Counted from the stretch's first letter, positions 1 to 8,498 are shown. The stretch: 64,000 bases of DNA from Leptolyngbya sp. Cla-17 (GCF_016807185.1 NZ_JAEVYN010000004.1:105416-169415), one strand, 5' to 3'. Notes: generated by a model from the letters alone, not told the origin. Numbers and translations: made by a program.

Positions 1-2274
1 TGAGATATCCACCGTCCAAACAGTGTGGGAATGCCCTTCAAACGTTCTGATGCACTCCCCTTGCACCAGATCCCACAACCTGACCTGGTGATCTTCACTG
101 CCACTGACCAAATAACGTTGATCTCTTGTAAGCGCGATCGAGCGAACTGATGACTGATTAGCACTTAAAGTCTGCAAGCATTTCCCTGTCTTGCAATCCC
201 ACCGTTTGATCGTGCCATCTTCACAACTGCTGGCGAACCAACTGCTGTCCTTGGAGAAGACGACAGACCAGACGATCTTAGTATGGACATTTAAGGTGTA
301 TAAACATTGCCCTGTTCTCACCTCCCAGAGCTTAATCGTGCCATCAATGCTGCCACTCACTAGTAATCGACTATCGGGCGAAATGGCGAGAGTAAAGATA
401 AAGTTCTCATGAGCCTTCAGTGTGACTTGGTTTTGTTTGGGGTGATAAAACCACAGATGAATCAACCCGGCAGAATCTCCAGCCGCCCAATACTCGCCAT
501 CCGGGCTGAAGGCGATCGCAGGAATCCAGCCAAAGGTTTGGGAAAACCGTGATTTTGATAAATCCGACTGAGAAAAATCGACATTGTATAAGGTGAGTCC
601 CTGTAAATCTGCCTGCCAGACTGTGAGTTGAGAAAAGTTGTAGCCTGATAAATCGCCATCCAACTGGCGCAGCAGGTTAATCATATTCCCGGCGGCGTAA
701 CCCCTAGCATGGGCGCGATCGGCTCGCATTGCCTGAAGCATTTGCTGGAAGTGCTGTTCTATTCCTGCGACATTGCCGAAACAGATGATGAGATGGTCAA
801 GGACGGGCTGCAAAATCAACCGAATTTGGGTGTCTTTCACATACTCCTTCGCTTGCACTTGAATCAAGGCGTATTGCTGGAACAAGCATCGATTGGGAAT
901 GGTCTCTCCGACTTGCCAGCGACAAAGTTGCTCACTCATTTGTTCAATCAAGCAGTTGGTGACGTATTCCATCACGACGGGCTGCTGGGTAAAGCAGTTT
1001 TCCACCTTCTCAATCAGCGATCGACTTTGGAGCGAGGCGAGTACCTGGAGCAGTTGATGGGGAGGAATGGGATGGACTAAATCTTCAGGCAATTCCATTA
1101 AGGCGACTGGTTCACGCTTGATGGCGAGCCACATCATCACCTCCTGTTCCTGAGAGCTAAGCCGCTGAAATTGCTGATCCAGGAGTTCGCGAATGTCATC
1201 AAAAATGAAAGAAGATCGTCCTAAAATCGCTAAAAACTCATATAAATCTCCGTTACAGATCGCGCGGATGAACGAGGCGGCAATCTTGAGCGCTAGTGGA
1301 TTGCCTGCGTAGCGCTCAGTGATGAGTTGCCATGCCACTAAATCGCCTGTAAATTGACCAGTACTGCTGATTAGATCTCGCCCTTCGATATAAGACAACC
1401 CTTTAATAATGAGTGATCGTACAGGCAAATTCATCCCTACTTTGGGAACCAGATCGCGCGGTCGTTCTCGACTGGTGACGATCAGACAACTCAGATGGGA
1501 CGTTTCACCGACTCGCTGGAATAATTGACTGTAACCTTCGTAGCCCGGTCGATAGTGGCTATAGCGATCGCCCGTTTGCAAGATTGCTTCAGCATTATCT
1601 AAAATCAGCAAACAGCGGTGACTCTGTAGAGAGTGCAGGAGCTGTGAAATCGCCGCCTCAACAGTATAGGGAACCTCCACATCCTGTTGTTGAGATAGGA
1701 ACTTGATTAAATCTATGACTAGATCCAGGGTGGGAGGTGCATTGCGTAGGCTACGCCAGATGACAAACTCAAAGTCTGATTGGACATTTTGACCGACTTT
1801 GATTGAGAGTGCGGTTTTGCCAATCCCCCCCATCCCCAGTAGCAAAATAAATCGACAGCGGTCTGAAATAATCCACTGGCTTAATGTTTCTTGTTCTTCC
1901 GATCGTCCAAAAAAAGTGGACACATCAATTGCTTCACCCCAATCGATGTTGCAACGCGGGTAATCATCACGGGGAGCGGGTTGAGCAACGGGTGTAGACG
2001 GAAGAAGTGTTTGCTGCCGTTGCCGTGCCAGGGCTGCCTTAAAGTTCGTTTTGCTGACTGGTTCTCCTAAGGCGATGGATAAATCTCGCCAGAGCTTAGG
2101 ACCTACATCCTTACGCAAATAGTTAGCAGAGTAGCCCGTTTTTTCAGCGATCGCTTCATAGGTCTGTTGCTCCCAGGCTCCCCGCAAAATCAGGGTTTCG
2201 ACATCGGTCAAGGGTCGTAGTGAATGCTGGACAAGCAAATCACTGCCAAGTTTCAGTGTTTGTTCAATTTCCAT
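1..2274 (-). CDS. NB-ARC/WD40 signalling protein with vMAP-type HTH (partial)
   Basis: Reading leftwards from ATG at 2274 the frame stays open to the window edge (758 codons), so the C-terminus is missing. Residues 1-80 form a helix-turn-helix-like region (YEAIAEKTGYSANYLRKDVG) of the kind found at the N-terminus of cyanobacterial vWA-MoxR-associated and NB-ARC proteins. An NB-ARC-type NTPase follows, with Walker A GMGGIGKT near residue 148 and Walker B CLLILDNAEA near 222. A short pentapeptide-like stretch (DLSGYNFSQLTVWQADLQGL) precedes at least three WD40 repeats (SPDSRLLVSGSIDGTIKLW and similar). Family knowledge suggests an oligomerising signal-transduction NTPase whose WD40 propeller senses a partner; the ligand is unknown. 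It is divergent from the peptide cluster, and a repeat motif at 2298 lies just upstream of its start. Confidence 0.9.
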   Translation of the reverse strand, partial: MEIEQTLKLGSDLLVQHSLRPLTDVETLILRGAWEQQTYEAIAEKTGYSANYLRKDVGPKLWRDLSIALGEPVSKTNFKAALARQRQQTLLPSTPVAQPAPRDDYPRCNIDWGEAIDVSTFFGRSEEQETLSQWIISDRCRFILLLGMGGIGKTALSIKVGQNVQSDFEFVIWRSLRNAPPTLDLVIDLIKFLSQQQDVEVPYTVEAAISQLLHSLQSHRCLLILDNAEAILQTGDRYSHYRPGYEGYSQLFQRVGETSHLSCLIVTSRERPRDLVPKVGMNLPVRSLIIKGLSYIEGRDLISSTGQFTGDLVAWQLITERYAGNPLALKIAASFIRAICNGDLYEFLAILGRSSFIFDDIRELLDQQFQRLSSQEQEVMMWLAIKREPVALMELPEDLVHPIPPHQLLQVLASLQSRSLIEKVENCFTQQPVVMEYVTNCLIEQMSEQLCRWQVGETIPNRCLFQQYALIQVQAKEYVKDTQIRLILQPVLDHLIICFGNVAGIEQHFQQMLQAMRADRAHARGYAAGNMINLLRQLDGDLSGYNFSQLTVWQADLQGLTLYNVDFSQSDLSKSRFSQTFGWIPAIAFSPDGEYWAAGDSAGLIHLWFYHPKQNQVTLKAHENFIFTLAISPDSRLLVSGSIDGTIKLWEVRTGQCLYTLNVHTKIVWSVVFSKDSSWFASSCEDGTIKRWDCKTGKCLQTLSANQSSVRSIALTRDQRYLVSGSEDHQVRLWDLVQGECIRTFEGHSHTVWTVDIS

Positions 2275-2297
2275 GGGCGAACGTCACTCCGCTCTTA

Positions 2298-2320
2298 CCT
2301 GACATTTCCAGACATTTTCC
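2298..2320. promoter_or_regulatory. Tandem GACATT motif, copy 1
   Basis: Two direct copies of CAGACATT/CTGACATT about 10 bp apart lie 24 bp upstream of the NB-ARC gene. Closely matching sequence occurs at 6638 and, reversed, near 20230. The one-helical-turn spacing suggests an operator. The regulator is unknown. Confidence 0.5.
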
Positions 2321-2451
2321 ACCTATGTCCGTATTTTTGCAAATTCCAGGGCATATTGGGTGTTTTTGCCAGGATCTCGTGGGCTTTGTTAGAGAACTTC
2401 ATCGCCAGTTTGACGAAGATTCAGAGATCTCACGGAAGCTATTTTTGAAAT

Positions 2452-2477
2452 CCTGACATTTTCGGTAACGACAATCA
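2452..2477 (+). promoter_or_regulatory. GACATT / GGTAACGACAATCA motif, copy 2
   Basis: CCTGACATTTT followed by GGTAACGACAATCA, 64 bp upstream of the first double-glycine peptide gene. The same 14-mer is found at 6660, upstream of the 6722 gene. It is a probable shared promoter/operator; function is inferred from repetition only. Confidence 0.55.
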
Positions 2478-2540
2478 CAAAACCTAGGACTAACTTAGGA
2501 ATACGAAGCTTCGCACCCAACATTCAAATGGAGAAACACA

Positions 2541-2741
2541 ATGAAACGGATTCAAACTCAAACCAATATCAATCAATTCCTGCAAACTCTATCTGAATCG
2601 ACAGCTAATGGTACTCAAGTACTTGTTCAGCCTCTTTCTTCTGAAGCTCAACAACAAATTACTGGAGGTGAGCGCACTGGAGCTGATCGTTTAGTTCTTT
2701 ACACTGAAGAGCTTAAGACAAATCCAAATGCTCGACTTTAG
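2541..2741 (+). CDS. Double-glycine-leader peptide 1
   Basis: A 66-residue precursor. The leader begins MKRIQTQTNINQFLQTLSES and ends LSSEAQQQITGG; the Gly-Gly is the expected cut site of a C39 peptidase. The predicted mature part is the 22 residues starting ERTGADRLVLY. Start: GGAGA lies 7 nt before ATG, in the context AAATGGAGAAACACA that recurs before the sister genes. Cyanobacterial peptides of this kind are usually exported by an HlyD plus C39-ABC system and are often called bacteriocin-like; activity is not shown here. The second half of the gene is duplicated at 2837-3006. Confidence 0.8.
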   Translation: MKRIQTQTNINQFLQTLSESTANGTQVLVQPLSSEAQQQITGGERTGADRLVLYTEELKTNPNARL

Positions 2742-2809
2742 TGAATTTTAGTCTGGAGGGCGATCGCCCTCCTTCCATACAATCCATCAAATCCTAATGG
2801 AGAAACATC

Positions 2810-2977
2810 ATGAAACGTCAAATGTCTGTCAATACAACAGCTAATGGTACTCAAGTACTTGTTCAGCCTCTTTCTTCTGAAGCTCAACAACAAATTACTG
2901 GAGGTGAGCGCACTGGAGCTGATCGTTTAGTTCTTTACACTGAAGAGCTTAAGACAAATCCAAATGCTCGACTTTAG
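2810..2977 (+). CDS. Double-glycine-leader peptide 2 (chimeric, 55 aa)
   Basis: Begins MKRQMSVNTTANG with its own GGAGA ribosome site. From codon 10 on it is the duplicated second half of peptide 1: 2837-3006 repeats 2601-2770 with one mismatch, so the end of the leader (QQITGG) and the whole mature region are the same as in peptide 1. Its first nine codons differ and belong to another member of the family. It is too short for most gene callers. See the next entry for the displaced tail. Confidence 0.7.
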   Translation: MKRQMSVNTTANGTQVLVQPLSSEAQQQITGGERTGADRLVLYTEELKTNPNARL

Positions 2978-3006
2978 TAAATTTTAGTCTGGAGGGCGAT
3001 CGCCCT
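2837..3006 (+). repeat. 170-bp tandem duplication inside the peptide cluster
   Basis: Identical to 2601-2770 except at one position (G at 2740 versus A at 2976). The duplicate covers the leader end, core, stop codon and the HIP1-containing trailer. Removing it joins codon ACA (2834-2836) to GCG (3007) in frame, so it was inserted into a pre-existing peptide gene. Confidence 0.85.
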
Positions 3007-3111
3007 GCGGGTGGTGGTGGTGGCGACATCATTGTTTTTGACATTGTTGATTCAGTCGCTGAGGGTGGCGGGACTCTAATACCAATAAAAGTCAAACACA
3101 ACCTATAGCCT
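3007..3111 (+). pseudogene. Orphaned core of a double-glycine peptide
   Basis: Reads AGGGGGDIIVFDIVDSVAEG and on to a stop at 3109-3111 with no start codon of its own. The glycine run and acidic/hydrophobic core resemble the mature parts of the neighbours. It is in frame with codons 1-9 of peptide 2 once the 170-bp duplication is removed, so it looks like the original core of that gene, displaced by the duplication. Confidence 0.55.
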
Positions 3112-3245
3112 GGTTTTGACTCCTCTCTCACCTTCAGGAAGACGCGATCGAGCAGTGTCTCTGCAAGAGAATCGATCGTTTAATTGTCTGACGAGCGATC
3201 GCCCGATTTCAACTCAACCTCGATCTCACTTAAATGGAGAGAATC

Positions 3246-3434
3246 ATGAAACAAAGTAAATCTGAAGTTAATTTGAACCAACTGCTACGCGACCTGCCTG
3301 AATCAACCCAGCAAGTCATTCGGGGTGGCACTTTTATTGAAGCGAATGAAGTAGATTCTACTGAGGCTGCTGGGACTCCCGTAATTGCTGTTGGTGGCTA
3401 CATCAGAATTAAGAAATTGAATTCTGGTGGCTAA
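3246..3434 (+). CDS. Double-glycine-leader peptide 3
   Basis: 62 residues: a leader starting MKQSKSEVNLNQLLRDLPES and ending QQVIRGG, then a core starting TFIEANEVDS and ending KKLNSGG. An upstream in-frame ATG at 3234 is rejected as start because it lies in the conserved AAATGGAGA stretch that serves as ribosome site for every sister gene. Presumably exported by the downstream HlyD pathway. Confidence 0.75.
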   Translation: MKQSKSEVNLNQLLRDLPESTQQVIRGGTFIEANEVDSTEAAGTPVIAVGGYIRIKKLNSGG

Positions 3435-3504
3435 CTAGTTTAGTGAACCCAACAGACCTGTCGATCACTTTTCAACCCCGATCTCATTCAAATGGAGAAA
3501 CACG

Positions 3505-3729
3505 ATGCAACGGATTAAAACTCAAACAAATATTAACCAATTGTTGCAAGCTATACCTGAAACTACCCAAGAAACCATTTGTGGTGGCTCTACTACTAGT
3601 TGTGGGGTAAACACAATGTTCCTTGACGGAAGTGTGAAATTTGTGGGGTCGTCGCTAAGTAGCAATGTTGCATCAACCTCTGGTGGGCCTTATTACACCG
3701 GATCTGTCACGGTCTCCGATGATGGTTAA
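3505..3729 (+). CDS. Double-glycine-leader peptide 4
   Basis: 74 residues. The leader MQRIKTQTNINQLLQAIPET is nearly the same as in peptide 1 and ends QETICGG. The core is long, Ser/Gly-rich and has one cysteine (STTSCGVNTMFLDGSVKFVG). AAATGGAGAAACACG precedes ATG. Leader conserved and core unrelated to its neighbours is the usual pattern for combinatorial secreted peptides. Confidence 0.78.
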   Translation: MQRIKTQTNINQLLQAIPETTQETICGGSTTSCGVNTMFLDGSVKFVGSSLSSNVASTSGGPYYTGSVTVSDDG

Positions 3730-3852
3730 TCCTAACTTCTTCAAGAATTGTCGGAGTAATCAGTAGAGAATAGCGCGATCGAACCACGGAAAATCGAAGG
3801 AGCGATCGCGCAATCTCGACTCTAATCTAACCAGTCCAAATGGAGAAAAACA

Positions 3853-4038
3853 ATGGATCGGATCAAATCGAAAGTCATCATCAATCGACTCCTACAAACC
3901 ATGTCTGAAGATGCTCAGCAAGCGGTGAGCGGCGGTGCTATCTACAGTGATCCCGAATACAAATATGTTCCTGTTAGGAGATATAGCTATGCAACAACGT
4001 CATCTCATAACAAGGAAAAGCAAGATGACCTCCTCTAG
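3853..4038 (+). CDS. Double-glycine-leader peptide 5
   Basis: 61 residues: MDRIKSKVIINRLLQTMSED ... QQAVSGG leader, then a Tyr-rich charged core (AIYSDPEYKYVPVRRYSYAT). Ribosome site AAATGGAGAAAAACA. Its 3' end overlaps the start of the next reading frame, suggesting translational coupling or a duplication scar. Confidence 0.72.
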   Translation: MDRIKSKVIINRLLQTMSEDAQQAVSGGAIYSDPEYKYVPVRRYSYATTSSHNKEKQDDLL

Positions 4039-4225
4039 CGATCGCCTTTCAAAACCCAAATACATAGAATTATCAGATGAATTAGCTGCCCATATCTGCG
4101 GTGGCACGATCCCTGGAATCCATAAAGATTCCGATGTCACCCTGAAACGAGGGATAATCAGCTCCAATTATTTTGATGGCAAACTATTGACAGCGGATGA
4201 CCTCAAGGCTGAGCAACGTTCATAA
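3989..4225 (+). CDS. Double-glycine-like leader joined to a YFDGKLLTADD motif (truncated?)
   Basis: 78 residues from ATG 3989 (TAGGAG 8 nt upstream); ATG 4025 with AAGGA is an alternative. It has a leader-like stretch IELSDELAAHICGG. After it comes SSNYFDGKLLTADDLKAEQ, a motif I know from the N-termini of larger phage-tail-like or injection-related proteins, where it normally continues for hundreds of residues. Here it stops after QRS. It may be a remnant of a secreted large protein or a new mature peptide. Confidence 0.5.
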   Translation: MQQRHLITRKSKMTSSSDRLSKPKYIELSDELAAHICGGTIPGIHKDSDVTLKRGIISSNYFDGKLLTADDLKAEQRS

Positions 4226-4315
4226 CGTAACCCATGCCCATCCTGCGATCGCACTTCAATTTCTGGGATGCGTTGCCCCAGCTCAACTCAAATCTCCTAC
4301 TCAGATGGAGGAACA

Positions 4316-5662
4316 TTGTTAAACGCTCAAACCCCTTCCTCCGTTAATCCAGAGGGTCTCCGTCTGGTGCAGCCGAATGAGTTTTTGCCGCCTGTCGGTC
4401 GGTGGGCAACCTTCGGTAGTATCGCCATGCTTGCCATTTTTGGTGGAACGATCGCTCTCGCTGCGGTGCTGAAGTATCCGACGACTGTTAAAGCTCCGGT
4501 CATCATTCGTCCCACTGGAGACCTGCGAATTGTTCAAGCAACAACCACTGGAAAGGTCAACCGGATTGAGGTAAAAACCCATCAGGTTGTGCAACAGGGA
4601 CAGGCGATCGCCTACCTGGATGACTCTCGCCTCCAAACTCAAAAGCGGCAACTCCAAAGCAGTATTCAACAAACCCAACGGCAACTGAATCAACTTGATG
4701 CCCAAATTCAGACGGTGCAAACTCAGAGCGCCGCAGAGGTTCAGGCATATCAGCGGGGAGTCGCCGCCGCAGGAGGGGAACTACGATTAAATCAACGCCA
4801 ACATCAAGAGCGGCAGACAACTGCGCAGGCAGACGTGCGAGAAGCAGAAGCCGCCGTTAAGTTAGCACAGGAAGAGTTAACCCGCTATCGAACCTTAGCC
4901 AATACGGGAGCCGTGAGCCAATCTCAGATTGGTGAGAAAACCACTGCACTGGAAGTTGCCCTTGCCCGCCTGCAACGCACCCAGGCAGCGCTCAATCCCA
5001 GTGCAGCATCCGTAGAGATTGCAACGGAAAAGGTCGAACAAGAACGATCAAGAGGGGCTGCAACGCTGGCAACGCTGCATAAGGAACAGGAAGCATTGAT
5101 TCAGCAACGGGTAAAGTTGCAAAATGAGTTGACTCGCGATCGCCAGGAACTCCAGCAAGTTAAAGCCGATTCAGCTAACACAATTGTTCGGTCACCCGCA
5201 ACGGGCACAATTCAACAATTGAACCTACGTAATCCTAATCAGGTAGTGCAATCTGGCGACCTGATTGCTCAGATTGCACCCAGTAACGTTCCTTTGATTA
5301 TTAAATCGTATGTTTCGACCCAGGAGATTGGTCAAGTCAAAATTGGACAACCCGTGAGCATTAAAGTATCAGGATGTCCCTATCCTGACTATGGAACGCT
5401 GGCTGGTACCGTTACTGCAATCTCCCCCGATGCATCAGTTTCCCCTTCTCCAACGGCAACTTCTGTGGTTCAAGATCCACCAAATCCCTTGTCGAGCGGT
5501 CGCTATGAAGTGATGATTCAATCTCAAACTCGATTTCTTGGCTCGCCTGACCGTCCGTGCTATCTGCAAGCTGGAATGGATGGGAGTGCAGAGATTGTGA
5601 CTCGTCAGGAGACGGTATTGCTCTTTCTTCTGAAAAAGGCAAGGCTACTAATCCGGGTGTGA
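4316..5662 (+). CDS. HlyD-family export adaptor
   Basis: About 448 residues from a TTG at 4316. GGAGG at 4307 and the ATGGAGGAACA context match the starts of the peptide genes, so TTG is preferred over an upstream in-frame ATG at 4268 that lacks a ribosome site. One transmembrane segment (ATFGSIAMLAIFGGTIALAA) is followed by a lipoyl-like half (VVQQGQAIAYLDDSRL), long Gln-rich coiled coils and a beta-barrel region (IVRSPATGTIQQLNLRNPNQ). It should bridge an ABC exporter to an outer-membrane channel. No C39 ABC transporter lies next to it; downstream is a WD40 scrap and an IS1, so the cluster may have lost its exporter. Confidence 0.85.
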   Translation: MLNAQTPSSVNPEGLRLVQPNEFLPPVGRWATFGSIAMLAIFGGTIALAAVLKYPTTVKAPVIIRPTGDLRIVQATTTGKVNRIEVKTHQVVQQGQAIAYLDDSRLQTQKRQLQSSIQQTQRQLNQLDAQIQTVQTQSAAEVQAYQRGVAAAGGELRLNQRQHQERQTTAQADVREAEAAVKLAQEELTRYRTLANTGAVSQSQIGEKTTALEVALARLQRTQAALNPSAASVEIATEKVEQERSRGAATLATLHKEQEALIQQRVKLQNELTRDRQELQQVKADSANTIVRSPATGTIQQLNLRNPNQVVQSGDLIAQIAPSNVPLIIKSYVSTQEIGQVKIGQPVSIKVSGCPYPDYGTLAGTVTAISPDASVSPSPTATSVVQDPPNPLSSGRYEVMIQSQTRFLGSPDRPCYLQAGMDGSAEIVTRQETVLLFLLKKARLLIRV

Positions 5663-5773
5663 AACAGACGGGGCAATTAGGGGTAAAAGTAGCAAAAGCT
5701 ATGACACAACCATTCGCATTTAGGATGTGGCATCCTGGCAATGCCGAGCCGTTTTTCAAGCAAATTCGGTTGT

Positions 5774-5845
5774 GCATTCTGTAGCATTTAGTCCAGATAA
5801 TCAAACCCTGATCAGTGGGGGCAACAACAAATAAAGGAAGATAAA
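5774..5845 (+). pseudogene. WD40 repeat fragment
   Basis: SVVHSVAFSPDNQTLISGG is readable here without a start codon and runs to a nearby stop, just before the IS1 target duplication. It is the remains of a WD40 gene. Confidence 0.5.
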
Positions 5846-5853
5846 TAACTTTC

Positions 5854-6608
5854 GGCGTTGCTGAATCAGCCTATGATGGGCTGAGGAATGGGCACCTCTC
5901 GGAACTTGAGATAGTGAAGTAACAATCGAATTGAATGCGCCAGCATTTCTACTGATTTGGAATAACACAACGTCTTACGATGTAATCAAGCCAGATAATG
6001 GCGTAAGCGAGTGTTTTCCCCTTCCACTCTAGTCATGTAAGTTTTGCTCACAATCTGGTCACCCTCGCGGATAAAACTAGGATAAACAGACCAGCCATCC
6101 GTGATGTAGAAATAGCACTGCCAGGTTGCCACCACTGCCCATAAAGGTTTGAAGGTCTGGGCACTATGATCGCCTAATACCCAGCCTAAGATCCCTGGCT
6201 TGAAGTGGTCAACCGCCGTCCACAGCCAGATTTTGTTTTTTTTGAGCCGACAAAAGTTTCCAATTCATCAAGTTCACCAACTTGATGAACCGTCTCAGGT
6301 GCATAGGCATCGGGAAGTAATTCCCCCACTTGCTTGACCCAGGTAATCACGGTCGTGTGATGCACTCCTTTGACCCGTTCAATCGCTCGAAATCCTAAGC
6401 CATTGACGTACATTCTCAGGCACTCCCGCTTAAACTCATCCGAGTATCCAGCAGGCGGAGAATAGGTGTCAAAGAACTGCCGTCTGCACTCCTTGCAGAT
6501 GTGATTTTGTTTCCCTTTTTGCTTCCCATTTTTACTGATATTAGTCGAGCCACATTCTGGACACTGCATTGTTTCTCCCCTGATTTCATAGCCTCATTAT
6601 GCAACGCC
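5854..6608 (-). mobile_element. IS1-family insertion sequence with intact target duplication
   Basis: Ends GGCGTTGCTGAATCAG and, inverted, GGCGTTGCATAATGAG. The 8-bp target duplication TAACTTTC flanks it at 5846-5853 and 6609-6616, the size expected of IS1. The intact duplication implies a recent insertion. Confidence 0.9.
5866..6569 (-). CDS. IS1-family transposase (frameshifted product)
   Basis: The upstream frame encodes a zinc-ribbon InsA-like part (MQCPECGSTNISKNGKQKGK, CKECRRQFF) plus HTH. After an A8 run at about 6236-6243 the catalytic part continues in the -1 frame (NKIWLWTAVDHFKPGILGWV) to a stop at 5866. Programmed -1 slippage at A-runs is how IS1 elements make InsAB'. Both ends and the target duplication are intact, so the element may be active. 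Confidence 0.85.
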
Positions 6609-6637
6609 TAACTTTCTTAATGCTTACGCGAAGCTTA

Positions 6638-6673
6638 CCTGACATTCCCAGACATTTTTGGTAACGACAATCA
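6638..6673 (+). promoter_or_regulatory. GACATT / GGTAACGACAATCA motif, copy 3
   Basis: CCTGACATT-CCCAGACATTTTT followed by GGTAACGACAATCA, 49 bp before the 6722 start. It combines the tandem repeat of 2298 with the downstream 14-mer of 2464, which argues that these parts form one regulatory unit. Confidence 0.6.
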
Positions 6674-6721
6674 AAATCTCGACCACTATGCTGAAAGTAT
6701 CGAATTTGTTGAAAGGAAACT

Positions 6722-7108
6722 ATGAACGCATTGGCTAAACTCTCAATCTGCACAATTGTTAGCACAGCATTTCTATCGATCGCTTCTAGTGCGATCGCGG
6801 CTCCAGCAGCCTTCAAAACTGAGCGTGGTCACGTCATTGTCACAGGTCTAGTTCCAACGCAAAGATACCAAATTAGAACGCTGAGCGCTCAGGACAAGCC
6901 AGGTACGCGCCAGGACAAAGCCGCAAATCGTTGCGGTGAAGTTGTGATTGAGAAGGCGGCGAATTATAAGCGATTGGCTGTGGGTCAAGTGGAGATTGAG
7001 CCTGCTACTTTACCAACAAATACCTATGAAAGATGTCAGCCGCAAAGAAGCGGTGCAACCATGCAACCGACTGGTGTTGAACGGGCAAACACCCCAACAC
7101 CTAGATAA
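6722..7108 (+). CDS. Small secreted protein of unknown function
   Basis: 128 residues with a clear Sec signal peptide (hydrophobic 5-25, cut after SSAIA before APAAF). The mature part has an Arg/Lys-rich middle with two cysteines (NRCGEVV, YERCQPQ) that could form a disulphide, and a Thr/Pro tail. AAAGGAAACT gives the ribosome site. First gene after the shared motif at 6638. I do not recognise the family. Confidence 0.65.
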   Translation: MNALAKLSICTIVSTAFLSIASSAIAAPAAFKTERGHVIVTGLVPTQRYQIRTLSAQDKPGTRQDKAANRCGEVVIEKAANYKRLAVGQVEIEPATLPTNTYERCQPQRSGATMQPTGVERANTPTPR

Positions 7109-7174
7109 ACCGCAATTGATGAGAAGTAAAGGGCTAGCAACCACTAGCCCCGTGAACGTTTAAATAATTGAAAT

Positions 7175-7612
7175 ATGCAATCGATTAGCCGAAATCAGTT
7201 AAACCTGATTGGTATCTTTACTTTAATGATTGGTGCAGGGTTCCTCCTGACTGCTGGTGTTTTAACCGCATCTACCTATCGATTTGTCGCGATGGCATCT
7301 CGATCGGAAGGAAGAGTCATTCGTCTCACCACACGCAATCTTGAACCTGTGATTCGGTTTGTGCCAGCAGGGTCAACCAACGCTGTTGAGTTTGTGGGGA
7401 AGATACCGATTACGGGAGTGATGAATAGATATGGCGTAGGTGATAAAGTCCCTGTTTTGTACCTCAAGGATGGTGGATATCCTTCTGGTTTCCAGACGGG
7501 TATCGACACCATAGGTGCCCTATGGTCTCTTCAGTTGTTCTATGCAGTGTTGGGTACGTCAGCGATTTTTAATGGTTTGCGTGTAAAACGTTTGGCTTCG
7601 AGGCAATCATAG
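7175..7612 (+). CDS. DUF3592-like membrane protein A
   Basis: 145 residues: transmembrane helix about 10-32, a soluble beta-rich middle (RSEGRVIRLTTRNLEPVIRF, YGVGDKVPVLYLKDG) and a second helix about 115-135. Helix-EGxV-sandwich-helix is the usual layout of DUF3592 proteins. It is paralogous to the product at 10879 (same MASRSEG / LASRAEG and VLYL segments). Function unknown; probably cell envelope. Confidence 0.7.
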   Translation: MQSISRNQLNLIGIFTLMIGAGFLLTAGVLTASTYRFVAMASRSEGRVIRLTTRNLEPVIRFVPAGSTNAVEFVGKIPITGVMNRYGVGDKVPVLYLKDGGYPSGFQTGIDTIGALWSLQLFYAVLGTSAIFNGLRVKRLASRQS

Positions 7613-7629
7613 AACAATTACATTGCAAT

Positions 7630-8476
7630 ATGATGAAAAGAATACGACGGAATTTAAAGTACTTCATTAGCACTGGTTTAGTCACAGTTTTAATAACTGG
7701 AATTGTGAATCGTGCTGTCGCTCAACCCAATTCTAACAAATTTAAAACCTTTACTGAATGGTGTAAAACCAAAGAAAACTTGCCGCCCGATGCTCGTCAT
7801 ACCGTCGAGATATTGTTGGCAGAAGCCGAAACACAACATTGCGATCGCGCCGAAGTAGTCTTGTCAGGCTCAACGAGGCTACTTCTCATCAACAGACAGA
7901 TTAAAAATTTGCAGCCGCTCACTATCTTACAGAATCTCAAGGAGCTTGATCTGAGTGGTAATCAAATTACAGACTTGCGCCCACTTTCTACTCTCACCAA
8001 TCTAACAATGCTAACTCTCAGCGGCAATCAAATTGTCGATTTAGAACCCTTATCGAGGTTAACTAACTTGGTTGAGCTTTGGCTAAGCCGCAATCAAATT
8101 GTTGATTTAGAACCCTTAGCAAAACTATCTAACTTAACCGAGCTTTGGCTAACTGATAATCAAGTTGCCGATGTGCACTCCCTATCAACTCTCACCAACT
8201 TGAAGCGGCTTGCTCTTGCCTATAATCAAATTGTCGATGTGCAGTCCTTATCGCCTCTGACTAATCTCGAATCACTGCTTCTACATAACAACCAAATTAA
8301 ACACGTGGCACCGCTCAAAACGCTGACAAATTTAGCTACTCTACCTCAGTAATAATCAAATAGAACAAGCACATTCATTATCCACTTTAGGAAATCTAAA
8401 GATACTTTTACTGAGTGAGAATCCATTACGCGATCGCACCTGTCCAGTTAAGCCGACAGCAATTTGTGGTTTCTAA
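7630..8476 (+). pseudogene. Internalin-like leucine-rich repeat protein, frameshifted
   Basis: Signal-anchored (hydrophobic 14-32) protein with seven to eight 22-residue repeats of the SDS22/internalin type (LTNLTMLTLSGNQIVDLEPL). The frame stops at 8352, but in the next frame the missing C-terminus is readable (SNNQIEQAHSLSTLGNLKIL ... NPLRDRTCPVKPTAICGF), matching the end of the sister at 8499. Comparison suggests loss of two bases near 8340. It may still make a shortened repeat protein. Confidence 0.8.
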
Positions 8477-8498
8477 TTCTCCAAGATGGAGTTCAATC

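Noticed and set aside
709..1080. 123-codon plus-strand frame inside the NB-ARC gene
   Set aside because: Antisense shadow of a clearly coding minus-strand frame.
4319..4820. Minus-strand frames under the HlyD gene
   Set aside because: Antisense shadows; the plus strand carries HlyD motifs throughout.
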